Assembly: GCF_013377995.1 (NCBI RefSeq)
Contig: NZ_CP055305.1
Span: 682,001 to 746,000 of the forward strand
Reading direction: 5' to 3'
Length of the DNA: 64,000 bases
Origin: Mannheimia pernigra
Lineage (GTDB): Bacteria > Pseudomonadota > Gammaproteobacteria > Enterobacterales > Pasteurellaceae
Positions 1 through 8,791 of the stretch are shown here, piece by piece. Each line of letters opens with the position of its first letter. The stretch's first letter is position 1. The position numbers and the translations under genes were made by a program. Below the pieces are notes generated by a model. It had not been told where the DNA came from. It saw only the letters and a program-made list of their open reading frames with translations, and searched no databases.

Positions 1-644
1 AAGTGATTGCGAATGAAGGCTTAAAAATACCATTAACGACGATTGAGACCATTATTTCTCATAATGGTGAAATATTCTACCAGCGAGATAATAGTAAAAT
101 CGGTGATCAGGTGCTTCCTCCAGAAGCTGCCGTACAAACGATGTATGCAATGCAACAAGTAGTAGAGCGAGGTACTGCTCGTAGCCTGCAAGGTAATTTT
201 GCTAAGTTAAAATTAGCAGGCAAAACAGGTACAACCAATAATGCTCGTGATACCTGGTTTGTTGGTGTTGATGGCGAACATATTACAACGGTTTGGCTCG
301 GGAAAGATAATAATGGTGATACCCATTTAACTGGCTCAAGCGGAGCATTATATGTTTATAAGCAATATCTTGAACGTGCTTTACCACAGGCTTATAAATT
401 ACCTAAACTCAATACGATGCAATGGGTTGGCATTAATAGCTACGGTAGCTGGACCTGCGATAGCAGCAGACAAATTCCTGTTTGGCGTGATAATGGGCAG
501 AGTTATTGTACCAGCACAGGCACTGTTGCCGCTCAATCAAGTGTATGGGATGCTCTTTCATTGAAAGAGGATAATAATCCAAAAGCTGAAGAGGCGGAAG
601 ACAACCAATTTATTCCAAATGAAGAGGTTGCTCCGAAGGAATAA
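1..644 (+). CDS. mrcB: Penicillin-binding protein 1B, C-terminal part (5' end outside window)
   Basis: C-terminal 213 residues of a class A penicillin-binding protein, which polymerises and cross-links peptidoglycan at the outer face of the inner membrane. The visible part is the end of the transpeptidase domain: the KTGT box (AGKTGTTNNARDTWFVG) that lines the active site lies near residue 74 of this fragment, and a basic/aromatic tail follows. The glycosyltransferase domain and the catalytic SxxK serine must lie before the window. The order around KTGT and the tail fit PBP1B better than PBP1A, but only the C terminus is available. The acidic last 30 residues are poorly conserved. Reading frame starts at base 3; the GTG there is internal, not a start. 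Confidence 0.85.
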   Translation, partial: VIANEGLKIPLTTIETIISHNGEIFYQRDNSKIGDQVLPPEAAVQTMYAMQQVVERGTARSLQGNFAKLKLAGKTGTTNNARDTWFVGVDGEHITTVWLGKDNNGDTHLTGSSGALYVYKQYLERALPQAYKLPKLNTMQWVGINSYGSWTCDSSRQIPVWRDNGQSYCTSTGTVAAQSSVWDALSLKEDNNPKAEEAEDNQFIPNEEVAPKE

Positions 645-686
645 GAATAGTTTTGATAGTTATTATTATTTGAATTTGAATTCTTG

Positions 687-723
687 ATAGGTTATATCTA
701 TGATAAGTATATATTATAACCAT
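687..723 (+). promoter_or_regulatory. Probable OxyR binding site upstream of dps
   Basis: The OxyR consensus is ATAG-N7-CTAT-N7-ATAG-N7-CTAT with internal T and A preferences in each N7. Here bases 687-701 read ATAGGTTATATCTAT, an exact match to ATAGnTnnnAnCTAT. After a 7-base spacer come ATAT, ATTATAA and CCAT (709-723), matching 3 of 4 bases in each remaining quartet and keeping the internal T and A. The site lies about 100 bases before dps, and oxyR itself is in this window. Binding is inferred from the consensus. Confidence 0.75.
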
Positions 724-819
724 TTGCCACGTTGTTATTTGAGTAGTAATATAACTATAAATTAAATGAGCAGTATGTATTTAATTTGAAAGATAATTAC
801 CAATAAAAAGGAGCATATT

Positions 820-1329
820 ATGGCAATGTCAAATATCGGTTTAAATAAAGAAGTCGCAAAAAAATTAGCAGATGAATTAAATGATTTATTAGCAACGTAT
901 CAAGTATTTTACACGAATGTGCGTGGCTATCACTGGAACGTGCGTGGTGTAAATTTCTTTGAATTACACGCAAAATTTGAAGAAATTTATGATGATTTAG
1001 TTTCTAAAGTAGATGAAATTGCAGAGCGTATTTTAACTTTAGGTCATACGCCAAATAACGCATTTAGCCAATATTTAACACGTTCTCAAATTAAAGAACA
1101 TATTGGTGTTTCAGCGGCACAAGAGTGTTTAAGAGGCACATTAGATGGCTTTAAAACACTCTTAGCTCAGCAACGTGAAATTTTAACGTTAGCCAATGAG
1201 GCTGATGATGAAGGTACAGCTTCTCAAATGAGTGACTACATCAAAGAGCAAGAAAAATTAGTATGGATGTTCACCGCTGCTTGTGCAGAATGTTCAGATT
1301 ACGCACAAGGTTGTTCTTGCAACTCATAA
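820..1329 (+). CDS. dps: Dps, ferritin-like DNA-binding protein from starved cells
   Basis: 169-aa Dps/miniferritin. The family forms dodecamers that oxidise Fe(II) with peroxide and coat DNA, limiting Fenton damage in the cytoplasm. The signature of the inter-subunit ferroxidase centre is clear: HWNVRG, then FFELHAKFEEIYDD with the conserved His/Asp/Glu ligands. Start ATG at 820 is preceded by AAGGAGC. An OxyR-type site lies upstream and a rho-independent terminator follows, so the gene is probably monocistronic and peroxide-induced. Odd feature: the last 20 residues hold four cysteines (CAECSDYAQGCSC), unusual for Dps; a metal- or redox-linked tail is possible but unproven. Confidence 0.95.
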   Translation: MAMSNIGLNKEVAKKLADELNDLLATYQVFYTNVRGYHWNVRGVNFFELHAKFEEIYDDLVSKVDEIAERILTLGHTPNNAFSQYLTRSQIKEHIGVSAAQECLRGTLDGFKTLLAQQREILTLANEADDEGTASQMSDYIKEQEKLVWMFTAACAECSDYAQGCSCNS

Positions 1330-1345
1330 CAGTTTTTATGATTTT

Positions 1346-1377
1346 AACCCCGATACTCATCGGGGTTTTATTTTTTA
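1346..1377 (+). terminator. Rho-independent terminator of dps
   Basis: Stem AACCCCGA (1346-1353) pairs with TCGGGGTT (1360-1367), followed by a T-rich run. It ends 7 bases before the trmN start, separating the two genes. Confidence 0.85.
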
Positions 1378-1383
1378 ATCACT

Positions 1384-2091
1384 ATGTCGAACGGTTTTCA
1401 ATTTAAACAGTTTTTTATTCAGCATAATAAATGTGCGATGAAGGTTAATACTGATGGTATTTTGCTTGGTGCCATCGCTTATATCGAAAATGCTCAGCAA
1501 ATTTTAGATTTAGGCACGGGCTCAGGTTTGGTTGCCCTTATGCTTGCTCAACGAACCAGTGAGACTTGCCAGATTACTGCATTAGAGCTTGAACCAAATG
1601 CTTGCCGACAAGCGGGTGAAAATGTAAAAAAATCTGTATGGGCAAATCGTATTTCTGTTTTACAGGGCGATGTGATGCAACAACAATTTGAACAGAAATT
1701 CGATTTAATTGTAAGTAACCCGCCCTATTTTGAACACTCGCTTGCCAGCCAAACTGAACAACGAGATCTTGCTCGTGCCATCAAAACTTTTAGCCATTTT
1801 GACTGGCTAACACAAGCCCAAAAATGGTTAGCCGAAAATGGCATAATTACGATGATTTTACCCACGGAAGCGGCAGAGAAATTAATTTCCCAAAGTCTAG
1901 AAATTGATTTGCATTGCATTGAGCAATGGACGATTTTTACTAAATTAGAGAAAGCACCTAAGCGAAGCATAGTGAGTTTTCGTTTGCAGGAGAGGCGATG
2001 TGTACAAAGAAAGTTGGTCATTTATGATCGGAATAACTGTTACACTGCGGAATTTAAACGGATCACTCGCGATTTTTATTTGAATTTTTGA
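1384..2091 (+). CDS. trmN: tRNA1(Val) adenine(37)-N6-methyltransferase
   Basis: 235-aa class I SAM-dependent methyltransferase of the YfiC/TrmN family, which makes m6A37 in tRNA-Val1. SAM-binding motif I is LDLGTGSGLVALMLAQ (about residues 41-56), and motif IV NPPY, diagnostic of N6-adenine methylation of nucleic acid, appears in VSNPPYFEHS (about 111-120). Length matches the family (about 245 aa). The ATG lies directly after the dps terminator with no strong ribosome-binding site. A bidirectional terminator separates it from convergent rraA. Confidence 0.9.
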   Translation: MSNGFQFKQFFIQHNKCAMKVNTDGILLGAIAYIENAQQILDLGTGSGLVALMLAQRTSETCQITALELEPNACRQAGENVKKSVWANRISVLQGDVMQQQFEQKFDLIVSNPPYFEHSLASQTEQRDLARAIKTFSHFDWLTQAQKWLAENGIITMILPTEAAEKLISQSLEIDLHCIEQWTIFTKLEKAPKRSIVSFRLQERRCVQRKLVIYDRNNCYTAEFKRITRDFYLNF

Positions 2092-2110
2092 TCTGCTATA
2101 CAGACTAAAA

Positions 2111-2133
2111 AACCGACCAAGCGGTCGGTTTTT
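2111..2133. terminator. Bidirectional terminator between trmN and rraA
   Basis: AACCGACC (2111-2118) and GGTCGGTT (2123-2130) form an 8-bp stem with an AAGC loop, A-rich on the left and T-rich on the right, so it can serve both convergent genes. The loop region contains AAGCGGTC, a partial USS. Confidence 0.8.
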
Positions 2134-2149
2134 GTGAATTTTTTGCAAA

Positions 2150-2647
2150 TTATTCGCTAATATCGTTTAAATCCAACAATTCTTGCGAAAGAATAATGCC
2201 TGTTAAATCGGCATAGACATAATCTTCAGGGAAAAACGTTACACCGCCAAAATTAACAGGGGTATCTACCTCGCCAATATCGGTATTATCTGCCCCGACT
2301 GGAATAGGAGCAAGTGCGTGAATGCCAATCTCTAGTCTTTCCAAAATATCTAACTGGCGAACAGCACCATAAACGATGATTCCTTCCCAGCCATTATCCA
2401 CAGCGAGTTGAGCCAGCTCTGCATCAATTAATGCTCGGCGAACAGCACCGCCACCATCAACCAATAACACACGCCCTTCGCCTTCTTCTTCCAGCACTTC
2501 AGCAATTAAGCCATTGCTTTCAAAACATTTGACGGTAGTGATTTTGCCAAAGAAGGAAGAGGCACCCCCAAAACTTGAGAAAATCGGTTCAACAACATCA
2601 ATTTGGTCAGAATAAAGATCGCAAAGCTCAGAGGTATCAATACGCAT
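2150..2647 (-). CDS. rraA: RraA, regulator of ribonuclease E activity
   Basis: 165-aa RraA, a ring-shaped trimer that binds the C-terminal scaffold of RNase E and inhibits mRNA decay. The sequence follows the family end to end: MRIDTSELCDLY at the N terminus, VLLVDGGGAVRRALID in the middle, and the GIIVYGAVRQ and PVGADNTDIG segments. Length is typical (about 161 aa). An AGGAG sits 7 bases before the ATG. It stands alone on the minus strand between trmN (convergent) and mscS (same strand). Confidence 0.95.
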   Translation of the reverse strand: MRIDTSELCDLYSDQIDVVEPIFSSFGGASSFFGKITTVKCFESNGLIAEVLEEEGEGRVLLVDGGGAVRRALIDAELAQLAVDNGWEGIIVYGAVRQLDILERLEIGIHALAPIPVGADNTDIGEVDTPVNFGGVTFFPEDYVYADLTGIILSQELLDLNDISE

Positions 2648-2730
2648 AATATGCTCCTGTTTAAATCATATAGCGAGAGTATAAACTGTAGCTCTCAATT
2701 TGCAAAATTTTATTAGAAAAAGACCGCTTG

Positions 2731-3648
2731 TTAGATTTGAGATTCTCCTTTGGGATCTAAAGTACCGCTTTTAAGATGTAAATCTGTTTGATCGTCTTCT
2801 GTAGTAGAAATACTTAAGTTATCAAATTCTAATTGAATTTTTTCAAGAATATCCCAATAAGCTACCCAGTAGTTTGTCGTTTGTACCCAAGGGCGAGCAA
2901 TTAACTGTACGCTATCTGAGCCTAGCGTACCTACAGCAACGACAGGAGCAGGATCTTTTAATACATAATCGTTATTTTCTAAAATACGTTGAATAACCTC
3001 TTTTGCATTTTTTAAGTTAGCACCGTAAGCAATATCAAACGTAAAATCAATGCGACGAGTTGGGTTATTCGAGTAATTAACAATTTTATCTGAGAATACT
3101 TTACCATTTGGTAAAAGTACGGTTTTGTTATCACCGGTACGAAGCTCTAAAACGAGTAAACCCATTTTTTCAACCACACCGCTCATGCCACTCGTTTCTA
3201 TCAAATCACCTTTACGAAATGGCTCAAAAATGAGAAGCATCACACCTGCTGCGAAGTTTTGTAATGAGTTTTGCAGTGATAAACCAATAGCTAAACCTGC
3301 TGCACCGATTAATGCGACTAATGAACTGGTATTAATACCCACTTGTGAAAGTGAGGCAATCACCACAATTAATAGTAGTAAGAAATAGCTGATCGAAGTA
3401 ATAAAACTTTGCAACATTTCATTTCTGGTTGATGTTAATGCAGCTTTTCCTAGTAAAGTGCTAATGATGCGAGCAAGAAATCTACCGATGACAAAAATCG
3501 CAATTGCAAGTAGGATTTTTGTACCATAAGGAATAATCCACTCATAAAGAATAGTATTAAAATCCATCGAACTCATTTTATTGATCATTTTCCCTGTTTG
3601 TGCAACGACATCAATCTTTGGAGCTATTTCTGTAGCTTTATCTGTCAT
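2731..3648 (-). CDS. mscS: Small-conductance mechanosensitive channel MscS
   Basis: 305-aa MscS-family channel of the inner membrane, which opens under membrane tension to release solutes on hypo-osmotic shock. Three N-terminal hydrophobic segments (about residues 30-140) end in the glycine/alanine-rich pore helix LIGAAGLAIGLSLQNSLQN, the TM3 hallmark, followed by the cytoplasmic beta and alpha/beta domains (FRKGDLIE, LLPNGKVFSDKIVNYS). Length is close to E. coli MscS (286 aa) with a longer polar C-terminal tail. Start ATG at 3648 is preceded by AAAGGAACA. Divergent from rluC. Confidence 0.93.
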   Translation of the reverse strand: MTDKATEIAPKIDVVAQTGKMINKMSSMDFNTILYEWIIPYGTKILLAIAIFVIGRFLARIISTLLGKAALTSTRNEMLQSFITSISYFLLLLIVVIASLSQVGINTSSLVALIGAAGLAIGLSLQNSLQNFAAGVMLLIFEPFRKGDLIETSGMSGVVEKMGLLVLELRTGDNKTVLLPNGKVFSDKIVNYSNNPTRRIDFTFDIAYGANLKNAKEVIQRILENNDYVLKDPAPVVAVGTLGSDSVQLIARPWVQTTNYWVAYWDILEKIQLEFDNLSISTTEDDQTDLHLKSGTLDPKGESQI

Positions 3649-3755
3649 ATCTGTTCCTTTAAAATAAAAATTAAAAATTTAACCCATCGACTCACTAATA
3701 GGTTGGCGGTTTTGTGTTAGAATTCAAAAGAGTATTTTCTCTAAAAGACAACATA

Positions 3756-4718
3756 ATGACAACAGAAAAAGTAATTTGTGCCAGCGTTAAATTTTTGACT
3801 ATTGGTGAAGATGAAGCAGGGCAGCGTTTAGATAATTTTTTATTGGCAAAACTCAAAGGCGTACCGAAAAGCTTGATTTACCGTATAGTCCGTAAAGGCG
3901 AAGTGCGGGTAAACAAAGGACGAACTAAGCCTGAATACAAACTGCACGCTGATGATATAGTACGTGTTCCACCTGTGCGTGTGACAGAGAAAAATGAGCC
4001 ACAGATTTCTACCAAATTGAATAAAGTCGCCGAGCTGGAAAGCCAAATCTTGTATGAAGATGATTCTATGCTTGTTATCAACAAGCCATCAGGCATTGCA
4101 GTTCATGGCGGTAGTGGCTTGAGTTTTGGGGTAATTGAGGCGTTAAGAGCGTTACGTTCTCAAGCTCGCTTTTTAGAGCTTGTTCATCGTATAGACCGCG
4201 ATACTTCGGGCATTTTGCTGGTGGCTAAAAAACGCTCTGCATTGCGTTCATTACACGAGCAACTGCGTGAAAAAGTCGTACAAAAAGAGTATTTGGCGTT
4301 GGTGCGTGGGCAATGGCAGGCTCATACTAAAGTGATTAAAGCCCCGTTGCTTAAAAGTGAGTTAGCAAGTGGTGAGCGAATTGTGCGAGTCAGTGAAGAA
4401 GGTAAACCCTCTGAAACTCGCTTTAGCATTGAAGAGCGTTACGCTAATGCCTCGCTGATTAAAGCTTCTCCCGTTACGGGTAGAACGCATCAAATCCGAG
4501 TGCATACTCAATATGCAGGACACCCGATTGCTTTAGATGATAAATATGGCGACAGCGATTTCGACATTAAAATGAAAGAAGCTGGGTTACACCGCCTGTT
4601 CTTACACGCCTATTCTATTCGTTTTGAACATCCGAAAACTGGTGAGGAAATGGTGATTACTGCACCGCTGGATAAAAAGCTTAAAGGTGTGTTGGCGAAG
4701 TTGAGGACAGAGAAATAA
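3756..4718 (+). CDS. rluC: 23S rRNA pseudouridine(955/2504/2580) synthase RluC
   Basis: 320-aa RluA-family pseudouridine synthase. An N-terminal S4 RNA-binding domain (about residues 18-80; AGQRLDNFLLAKLKGVPKSLIYR) precedes the catalytic domain with the HRIDRDTSGILLVAKK motif, whose aspartate (in RxD) is the nucleophile, and the closing GRTHQIRVH motif. An in-frame GTG 14 codons upstream also opens the frame, but starting at ATG 3756 gives MTTEKVICASVKF and matches the E. coli protein length (319 aa). One base separates its stop from the folP start, so the genes are probably co-transcribed. Confidence 0.93.
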   Translation: MTTEKVICASVKFLTIGEDEAGQRLDNFLLAKLKGVPKSLIYRIVRKGEVRVNKGRTKPEYKLHADDIVRVPPVRVTEKNEPQISTKLNKVAELESQILYEDDSMLVINKPSGIAVHGGSGLSFGVIEALRALRSQARFLELVHRIDRDTSGILLVAKKRSALRSLHEQLREKVVQKEYLALVRGQWQAHTKVIKAPLLKSELASGERIVRVSEEGKPSETRFSIEERYANASLIKASPVTGRTHQIRVHTQYAGHPIALDDKYGDSDFDIKMKEAGLHRLFLHAYSIRFEHPKTGEEMVITAPLDKKLKGVLAKLRTEK

Positions 4719-4719
4719 G

Positions 4720-5568
4720 ATGAAAATCTATTTCAAAAATTTTCAAAAAAATGACCGCTTGTTAGATTTGACTAAGCCACACATTATGGGCATTTTAAAT
4801 TTCACGCCCGATTCATTTTCTGATTCAGGTCAGTTTTTCTCCCTTGATAAAGCGTTGTTCCACGTCGAGAAAATGCTAAATGAAGGAGCAACTATTATTG
4901 ATGTCGGTGGCGAATCGACTCGCCCGAATGCAGCGATTGTGACTTTAGAAGAAGAGCTTGAGCGTGTGGTGCCAGTAGTAGAAGCCATTCATAATCGTTT
5001 TGACTGTTTAATTTCAGTGGATAGCTCCAAGGCTGAGGTATTCAAACAAGCTGCAAAAGTGGGTATGGATATGATTAATGATGTTCGAGCTTTAACTGAG
5101 CAAAACGCATTAGAAACCGTTGCTGAGCTGGGGTTGCCGGTTTGTTTAATGCATATGCAAGGTAATCCGCAAAATATGCAGCAAAATCCAGAATATGATG
5201 ATGTGTTAGAAGAAGTGGCGGATTTCTTAAATCAACGTATTTTCGAGTGCGTTACAGCAGGCATTCCTAAAGAGCATATTATTTTAGATCCTGGTTTTGG
5301 CTTTGGAAAAACGGTTAAGCATAATTATCAACTACTAAAACATTTAAAAGCCTTTGCCGATTCGGGATTTCCTGTGCTTGCAGGGCTTTCTCGGAAATCG
5401 ATGATTGGTGCAGTGTTAGATAAACCCGTAGAGCAAAGGCTAGCGGGTTCAATTGCTGCGGCTCTTATTGCTGTGCAACATGGGGCAAAGATTTTACGTG
5501 TTCACGATGTTGCCGAAACTGCCGATATGCTAAAAATTTGGCAGGCAACCGTTGAATCAGATAATTAA
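4720..5568 (+). CDS. folP: Dihydropteroate synthase
   Basis: 282-aa dihydropteroate synthase, joining p-aminobenzoate to 6-hydroxymethyl-dihydropterin pyrophosphate in folate synthesis; the sulfonamide target. Signature loops are present: IMGILNFTPDSFSDSG (about residues 22-37), DVGGESTRP (about 61-69) and GLSRKS (about 222-227). Spacing of one base from rluC and 15 bases to yffB indicates an operon. A USS (ACCGCTTGT) is embedded in the fifteenth to twentieth codons and encodes part of NDRLL, showing that uptake sequences are tolerated in the poorly conserved N terminus. Confidence 0.96.
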   Translation: MKIYFKNFQKNDRLLDLTKPHIMGILNFTPDSFSDSGQFFSLDKALFHVEKMLNEGATIIDVGGESTRPNAAIVTLEEELERVVPVVEAIHNRFDCLISVDSSKAEVFKQAAKVGMDMINDVRALTEQNALETVAELGLPVCLMHMQGNPQNMQQNPEYDDVLEEVADFLNQRIFECVTAGIPKEHIILDPGFGFGKTVKHNYQLLKHLKAFADSGFPVLAGLSRKSMIGAVLDKPVEQRLAGSIAAALIAVQHGAKILRVHDVAETADMLKIWQATVESDN

Positions 5569-5583
5569 TATTTAGGAGTAAAA

Positions 5584-5940
5584 ATGATTACCTTAGTTTA
5601 CGGTATTAAAAATTGCGATACCGTCAAAAAAGCCTTGAAATGGTTAGAAGAGAATCAGCAAAACCCAATACTTCACGATTACCGTGCCGATGGTTTAGAT
5701 TCTGACTGGTTAGTGAAAATGGCAGCGAAATTTGGTTGGGAAAATCTGGTAAACAAACGTAGCACTACTTGGCGTAATTTGGATGAAGCGATCAAACATA
5801 ATCTTAATAGTGAAACTGCATTAAAGGTGTTAATAGAACAGCCTACGTTAATTAAACGTCCAATTGTTATTCAAAATGATATTGCGTTGCTTGGTTTTAA
5901 TAAGAACGAGTACCAAGCTATATTTGCAAAAAATAAGTAA
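5584..5940 (+). CDS. yffB: ArsC/Spx-family protein YffB
   Basis: 118-aa thioredoxin-fold protein of the ArsC/Spx/MgsR family, YffB branch. The N-terminal GIKNCDTVKKALKWL keeps the single conserved cysteine at about residue 11, and ITKRPIV-like LIKRPIVI occurs near residue 95. The family resembles arsenate reductase but YffB proteins are thought to act as glutathione-dependent thiol reductases; the substrate is unknown. It lies between folP (15 bases) and dapE (21 bases), the same yffB-dapE pairing seen in E. coli, so co-transcription with dapE is likely. AGGAG precedes the ATG. Confidence 0.88.
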   Translation: MITLVYGIKNCDTVKKALKWLEENQQNPILHDYRADGLDSDWLVKMAAKFGWENLVNKRSTTWRNLDEAIKHNLNSETALKVLIEQPTLIKRPIVIQNDIALLGFNKNEYQAIFAKNK

Positions 5941-5961
5941 AAAATAACCGCTTGTAATCTT

Positions 5962-7104
5962 ATGAAAAATGAAATTATCTCCCTTGCACAAAACTTAATT
6001 CGCCGTGATTCTATCAGCCCTGATGATAAAGGCTGCCAACAAGAAATTGCTGAACGCTTAAGTGAAGTTGGCTTTGATATTGAATGGCTACCATTTGGCG
6101 ACACATTAAATATGTGGGCAACACACGGTACGGAAAACGGCAAAGATGAACCTTGTGTTGCTTTTGCAGGGCATACTGATGTTGTGCCTGTAGGCGAAGA
6201 AAACCAATGGCAATATCCGCCATTTTCTGCTGAAATTGTAGATGGAATGCTTTATGGGCGTGGTTGTGCAGATATGAAAGGCTCGCTTTCTGCATTAGTG
6301 ATTGCAGCAGAAACTTTTGTAAAAAATAATCCGAACCACAAGGGAAAAGTAGCATTACTGATTACCTCCGATGAAGAAGCTGCTGCAAAAGATGGTACGG
6401 TAAAAGTAGTGGAAACCTTGATGGCTCGTAATGAATCTGTACATTATTGTGTAGTAGGCGAGCCATCAAGTAGTCAAGTATTGGGCGATGTAATTAAAAA
6501 TGGCAGACGTGGCTCCATAACTGCTGATTTGTATATTGAAGGCATTCAAGGGCACGTTGCTTATCCTCATTTGGCTGAAAACCCTGTGCATACTTCACTG
6601 GGCTTTTTAACTGAATTGACTCAATATAAATGGGATAACGGTAATGATTTTTTCCCACCCACTAGCTTGCAAATAGCCAATATTAAAGCAGGTACGGGTA
6701 GCAATAATGTTATTCCAGGCGAGCTTTATGTGCAGTTTAATTTACGTTACTGTACTGAAGTGAGTGATGAAATCATTAAAGCGGTTGTTGCTGAAATGTT
6801 GGAGAAATATGGCTTAAAATATCGTATTAGTTGGCATTTATCAGGTAAGCCCTTCCTTGCAGGTAAGGGAAAATTGGTGGAGGCAGCGGTGCAAGCGGTT
6901 GAAAATGTAGCAAAAATCACCCCTCGTTTAGATACTAGCGGTGGCACATCAGACGGTAGATTCATCGCCTTAATGGGTACTGAAGTAGTGGAATTTGGGC
7001 CGTTAAATGCAACTATTCATAAAGTGAATGAATGTGTGAGTGTAGATGATTTAGCAAAATGCGGTGAGATTTATTACCAAATTTTAGATAACTTACTTAA
7101 TTAA
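5962..7104 (+). CDS. dapE: Succinyl-diaminopimelate desuccinylase
   Basis: 380-aa M20-family di-zinc hydrolase that removes succinate from N-succinyl-LL-diaminopimelate in the lysine/meso-DAP pathway. Metal-binding motifs are visible: AGHTDVVPVG (His and the following Asp, about residues 66-75), RGCADMKGS (bridging Asp, about 98-106), TSDEEAAA (catalytic and metal Glu, about 132-139) and, near the C terminus, the terminal metal histidine in GPLNATIHKVNE. Length equals the H. influenzae enzyme. Last gene of the rluC-folP-yffB-dapE run. Confidence 0.97.
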   Translation: MKNEIISLAQNLIRRDSISPDDKGCQQEIAERLSEVGFDIEWLPFGDTLNMWATHGTENGKDEPCVAFAGHTDVVPVGEENQWQYPPFSAEIVDGMLYGRGCADMKGSLSALVIAAETFVKNNPNHKGKVALLITSDEEAAAKDGTVKVVETLMARNESVHYCVVGEPSSSQVLGDVIKNGRRGSITADLYIEGIQGHVAYPHLAENPVHTSLGFLTELTQYKWDNGNDFFPPTSLQIANIKAGTGSNNVIPGELYVQFNLRYCTEVSDEIIKAVVAEMLEKYGLKYRISWHLSGKPFLAGKGKLVEAAVQAVENVAKITPRLDTSGGTSDGRFIALMGTEVVEFGPLNATIHKVNECVSVDDLAKCGEIYYQILDNLLN

Positions 7105-7224
7105 AGCATAGCATAGCGGAAATAGAGGGAGGGTAATAAATAATCACTTTGTTTATTTTTTATATAGCCATTACTTAATATAAAGTTTACACTATCCTAG
7201 TTTTATATTTACAGGAAAACCTTT

Positions 7225-8559
7225 ATGCAACTCTACTTCTATATTTGTTTATTATTTGGGCTTGCAATGTTCATTTCTTTTTTTACAAGAAAACTGAACG
7301 AAAATATTCAAATAACCATTGCAATTACAGCCTCCGCCTTGATTGGTTCTCTTCTTATTCTTACTTTCGGCTATTTCGGTTGGTTTAATGTTGATAAACT
7401 GGCCATTTCCATTTTTGAACAGCTTGATTTCAACAGTTTCTTATTAAACGGCATGCTTGGCTTTTTGTTATTCGCAGGTTCACTTGGTATCAAACTCCCT
7501 TTAATGAAAGATCAACGTCGAGAAATTGCTGTTTATGCTTTATTTTCTACATTAATCTCCACTTTTTTGATCGGAGCATTAATTTATGGTGTAGCAATAA
7601 TGTGTGGATTAGAGATTGGCTTTGTTTATTGTCTATTATTTGGCTCGCTAATTTCTCCAACCGACCCAATTGCTGTACTGGCGATTATCAAAAGTTTAAA
7701 AGCCCCAAAACGTCTTTCTATGAATGTTGAAGGGGAATCTCTATTTAATGATGGTATTGGCCTAGTGATTTTTACAACTATTTTTGCGGTGGCATTCGGT
7801 GGGCAATCCCCAACAGTGAGTGGGGTAATGATGTTATTCTTGCAAGAAGCAGTTGGTGGCATTTTATTTGGCTTATTAACTGGTTTTGTTGCCCATAAAT
7901 TTATTTCTGCAACTAATGATGGTAGCCTGGAAATTTTAATTACACTAACCATTCCAACTGTCGGATTTGTAATGGCAAACTACTTACATGTTTCTGGTGC
8001 ATTAGCGATGGTAGTTGCAGGGATTATGATTGGTAACTGGACACGCCGCTCAGGCTTTTCTGAACAGAGCCAGAAATACCTCGATCATTTTTGGGAAATG
8101 ATTGATCACTCCCTCAACTATCTGTTATTCCTGCTTATTGGATTAAGTACGTTATTGGTTGATTTTACTTTTATCGGTGGTGTATTGATGATTGCTGCTA
8201 TTCCAATATGCTTGCTGTCTCGCTATGTGAGTTTATGGATTCCATATCAAGTGTTAAAACGTTTCCGTACTTATAATCCTTATACATTAAGAATTATGAC
8301 GTGGGGTGGTTTACGTGGAGGATTAGGTTTAGCGATGGCTTTATCCGTGCCTTCAGGCGTTGCTATGATTTCAAGTTCAGCTGGTAATCTTGATGTGCGT
8401 GATTTAATTTTGTTGATGACTTATGCAGTAGTAACATTCTCTATTCTAGTACAAGGTTCAACTATCGAACCAATGATTAAAAAGGCGAAATTAGTTGATC
8501 CAAGACGAATAGCCTTTAACAAACTTGGTGGTAAAGACGATTTTATTCCGCATATTTAG
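7225..8559 (+). CDS. CPA1-family Na+(K+)/H+ antiporter
   Basis: 444-aa polytopic inner-membrane protein of the cation:proton antiporter-1 (NhaP-like) family, exchanging Na+ or K+ for protons. About twelve hydrophobic segments span the protein. The family ion-binding motif SPTDPIAVLAII lies near residue 145, with the following FNDG loop near residue 173, and RIMTWGGLRGGLGLAMAL near residue 355. Preceded by ACAGGAAAACC. The exported ion cannot be told from sequence. It stands alone between dapE and convergent katA. Confidence 0.85.
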   Translation: MQLYFYICLLFGLAMFISFFTRKLNENIQITIAITASALIGSLLILTFGYFGWFNVDKLAISIFEQLDFNSFLLNGMLGFLLFAGSLGIKLPLMKDQRREIAVYALFSTLISTFLIGALIYGVAIMCGLEIGFVYCLLFGSLISPTDPIAVLAIIKSLKAPKRLSMNVEGESLFNDGIGLVIFTTIFAVAFGGQSPTVSGVMMLFLQEAVGGILFGLLTGFVAHKFISATNDGSLEILITLTIPTVGFVMANYLHVSGALAMVVAGIMIGNWTRRSGFSEQSQKYLDHFWEMIDHSLNYLLFLLIGLSTLLVDFTFIGGVLMIAAIPICLLSRYVSLWIPYQVLKRFRTYNPYTLRIMTWGGLRGGLGLAMALSVPSGVAMISSSAGNLDVRDLILLMTYAVVTFSILVQGSTIEPMIKKAKLVDPRRIAFNKLGGKDDFIPHI

Positions 8560-8626
8560 TATGTGTAATATAAAAAAATACATACTATTTCGCTAGAAAT
8601 TATTAGTAGCTATCTACTTATACTTT

Positions 8627-8662
8627 AATACCTCTCAGATTTTGTTTTGAGAGGTATTTTTT
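8627..8662 (+). terminator. Terminator of the antiporter gene
   Basis: AATACCTCTCA (8627-8637) pairs with TGAGAGGTATT (8648-8658) and is followed by TTTTTT. Classical rho-independent terminator 68 bases after the antiporter stop. Confidence 0.85.
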
Positions 8663-8744
8663 ATGCAAATTGCAGCACAGAAGCCATTTAAAATTGGGCT
8701 AAAGAAGATGGTAAAGAAGATGGTTGTGAGGGAATTATTAAATG

Positions 8745-8775
8745 AAAAAAGCTCTACTTTCGTAGAGCTTTTTTT
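8745..8775. terminator. Bidirectional terminator downstream of katA
   Basis: AAAAAAGCTCTAC (8745-8757) pairs with GTAGAGCTTTTTT (8762-8774) around a TTTC loop. On the minus strand it lies 17 bases past the katA stop and ends in a T-run, so katA is its likely user. Confidence 0.85.
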
Positions 8776-8791
8776 GCGTTTTACCTAAGAA

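Noticed and set aside
8663..8788. 41-codon frame starting after the antiporter terminator (MQIAAQKPFKIG...)
   Set aside because: It lacks a ribosome-binding site, lies between two terminators and runs through the second hairpin; it is probably chance or a gene remnant.
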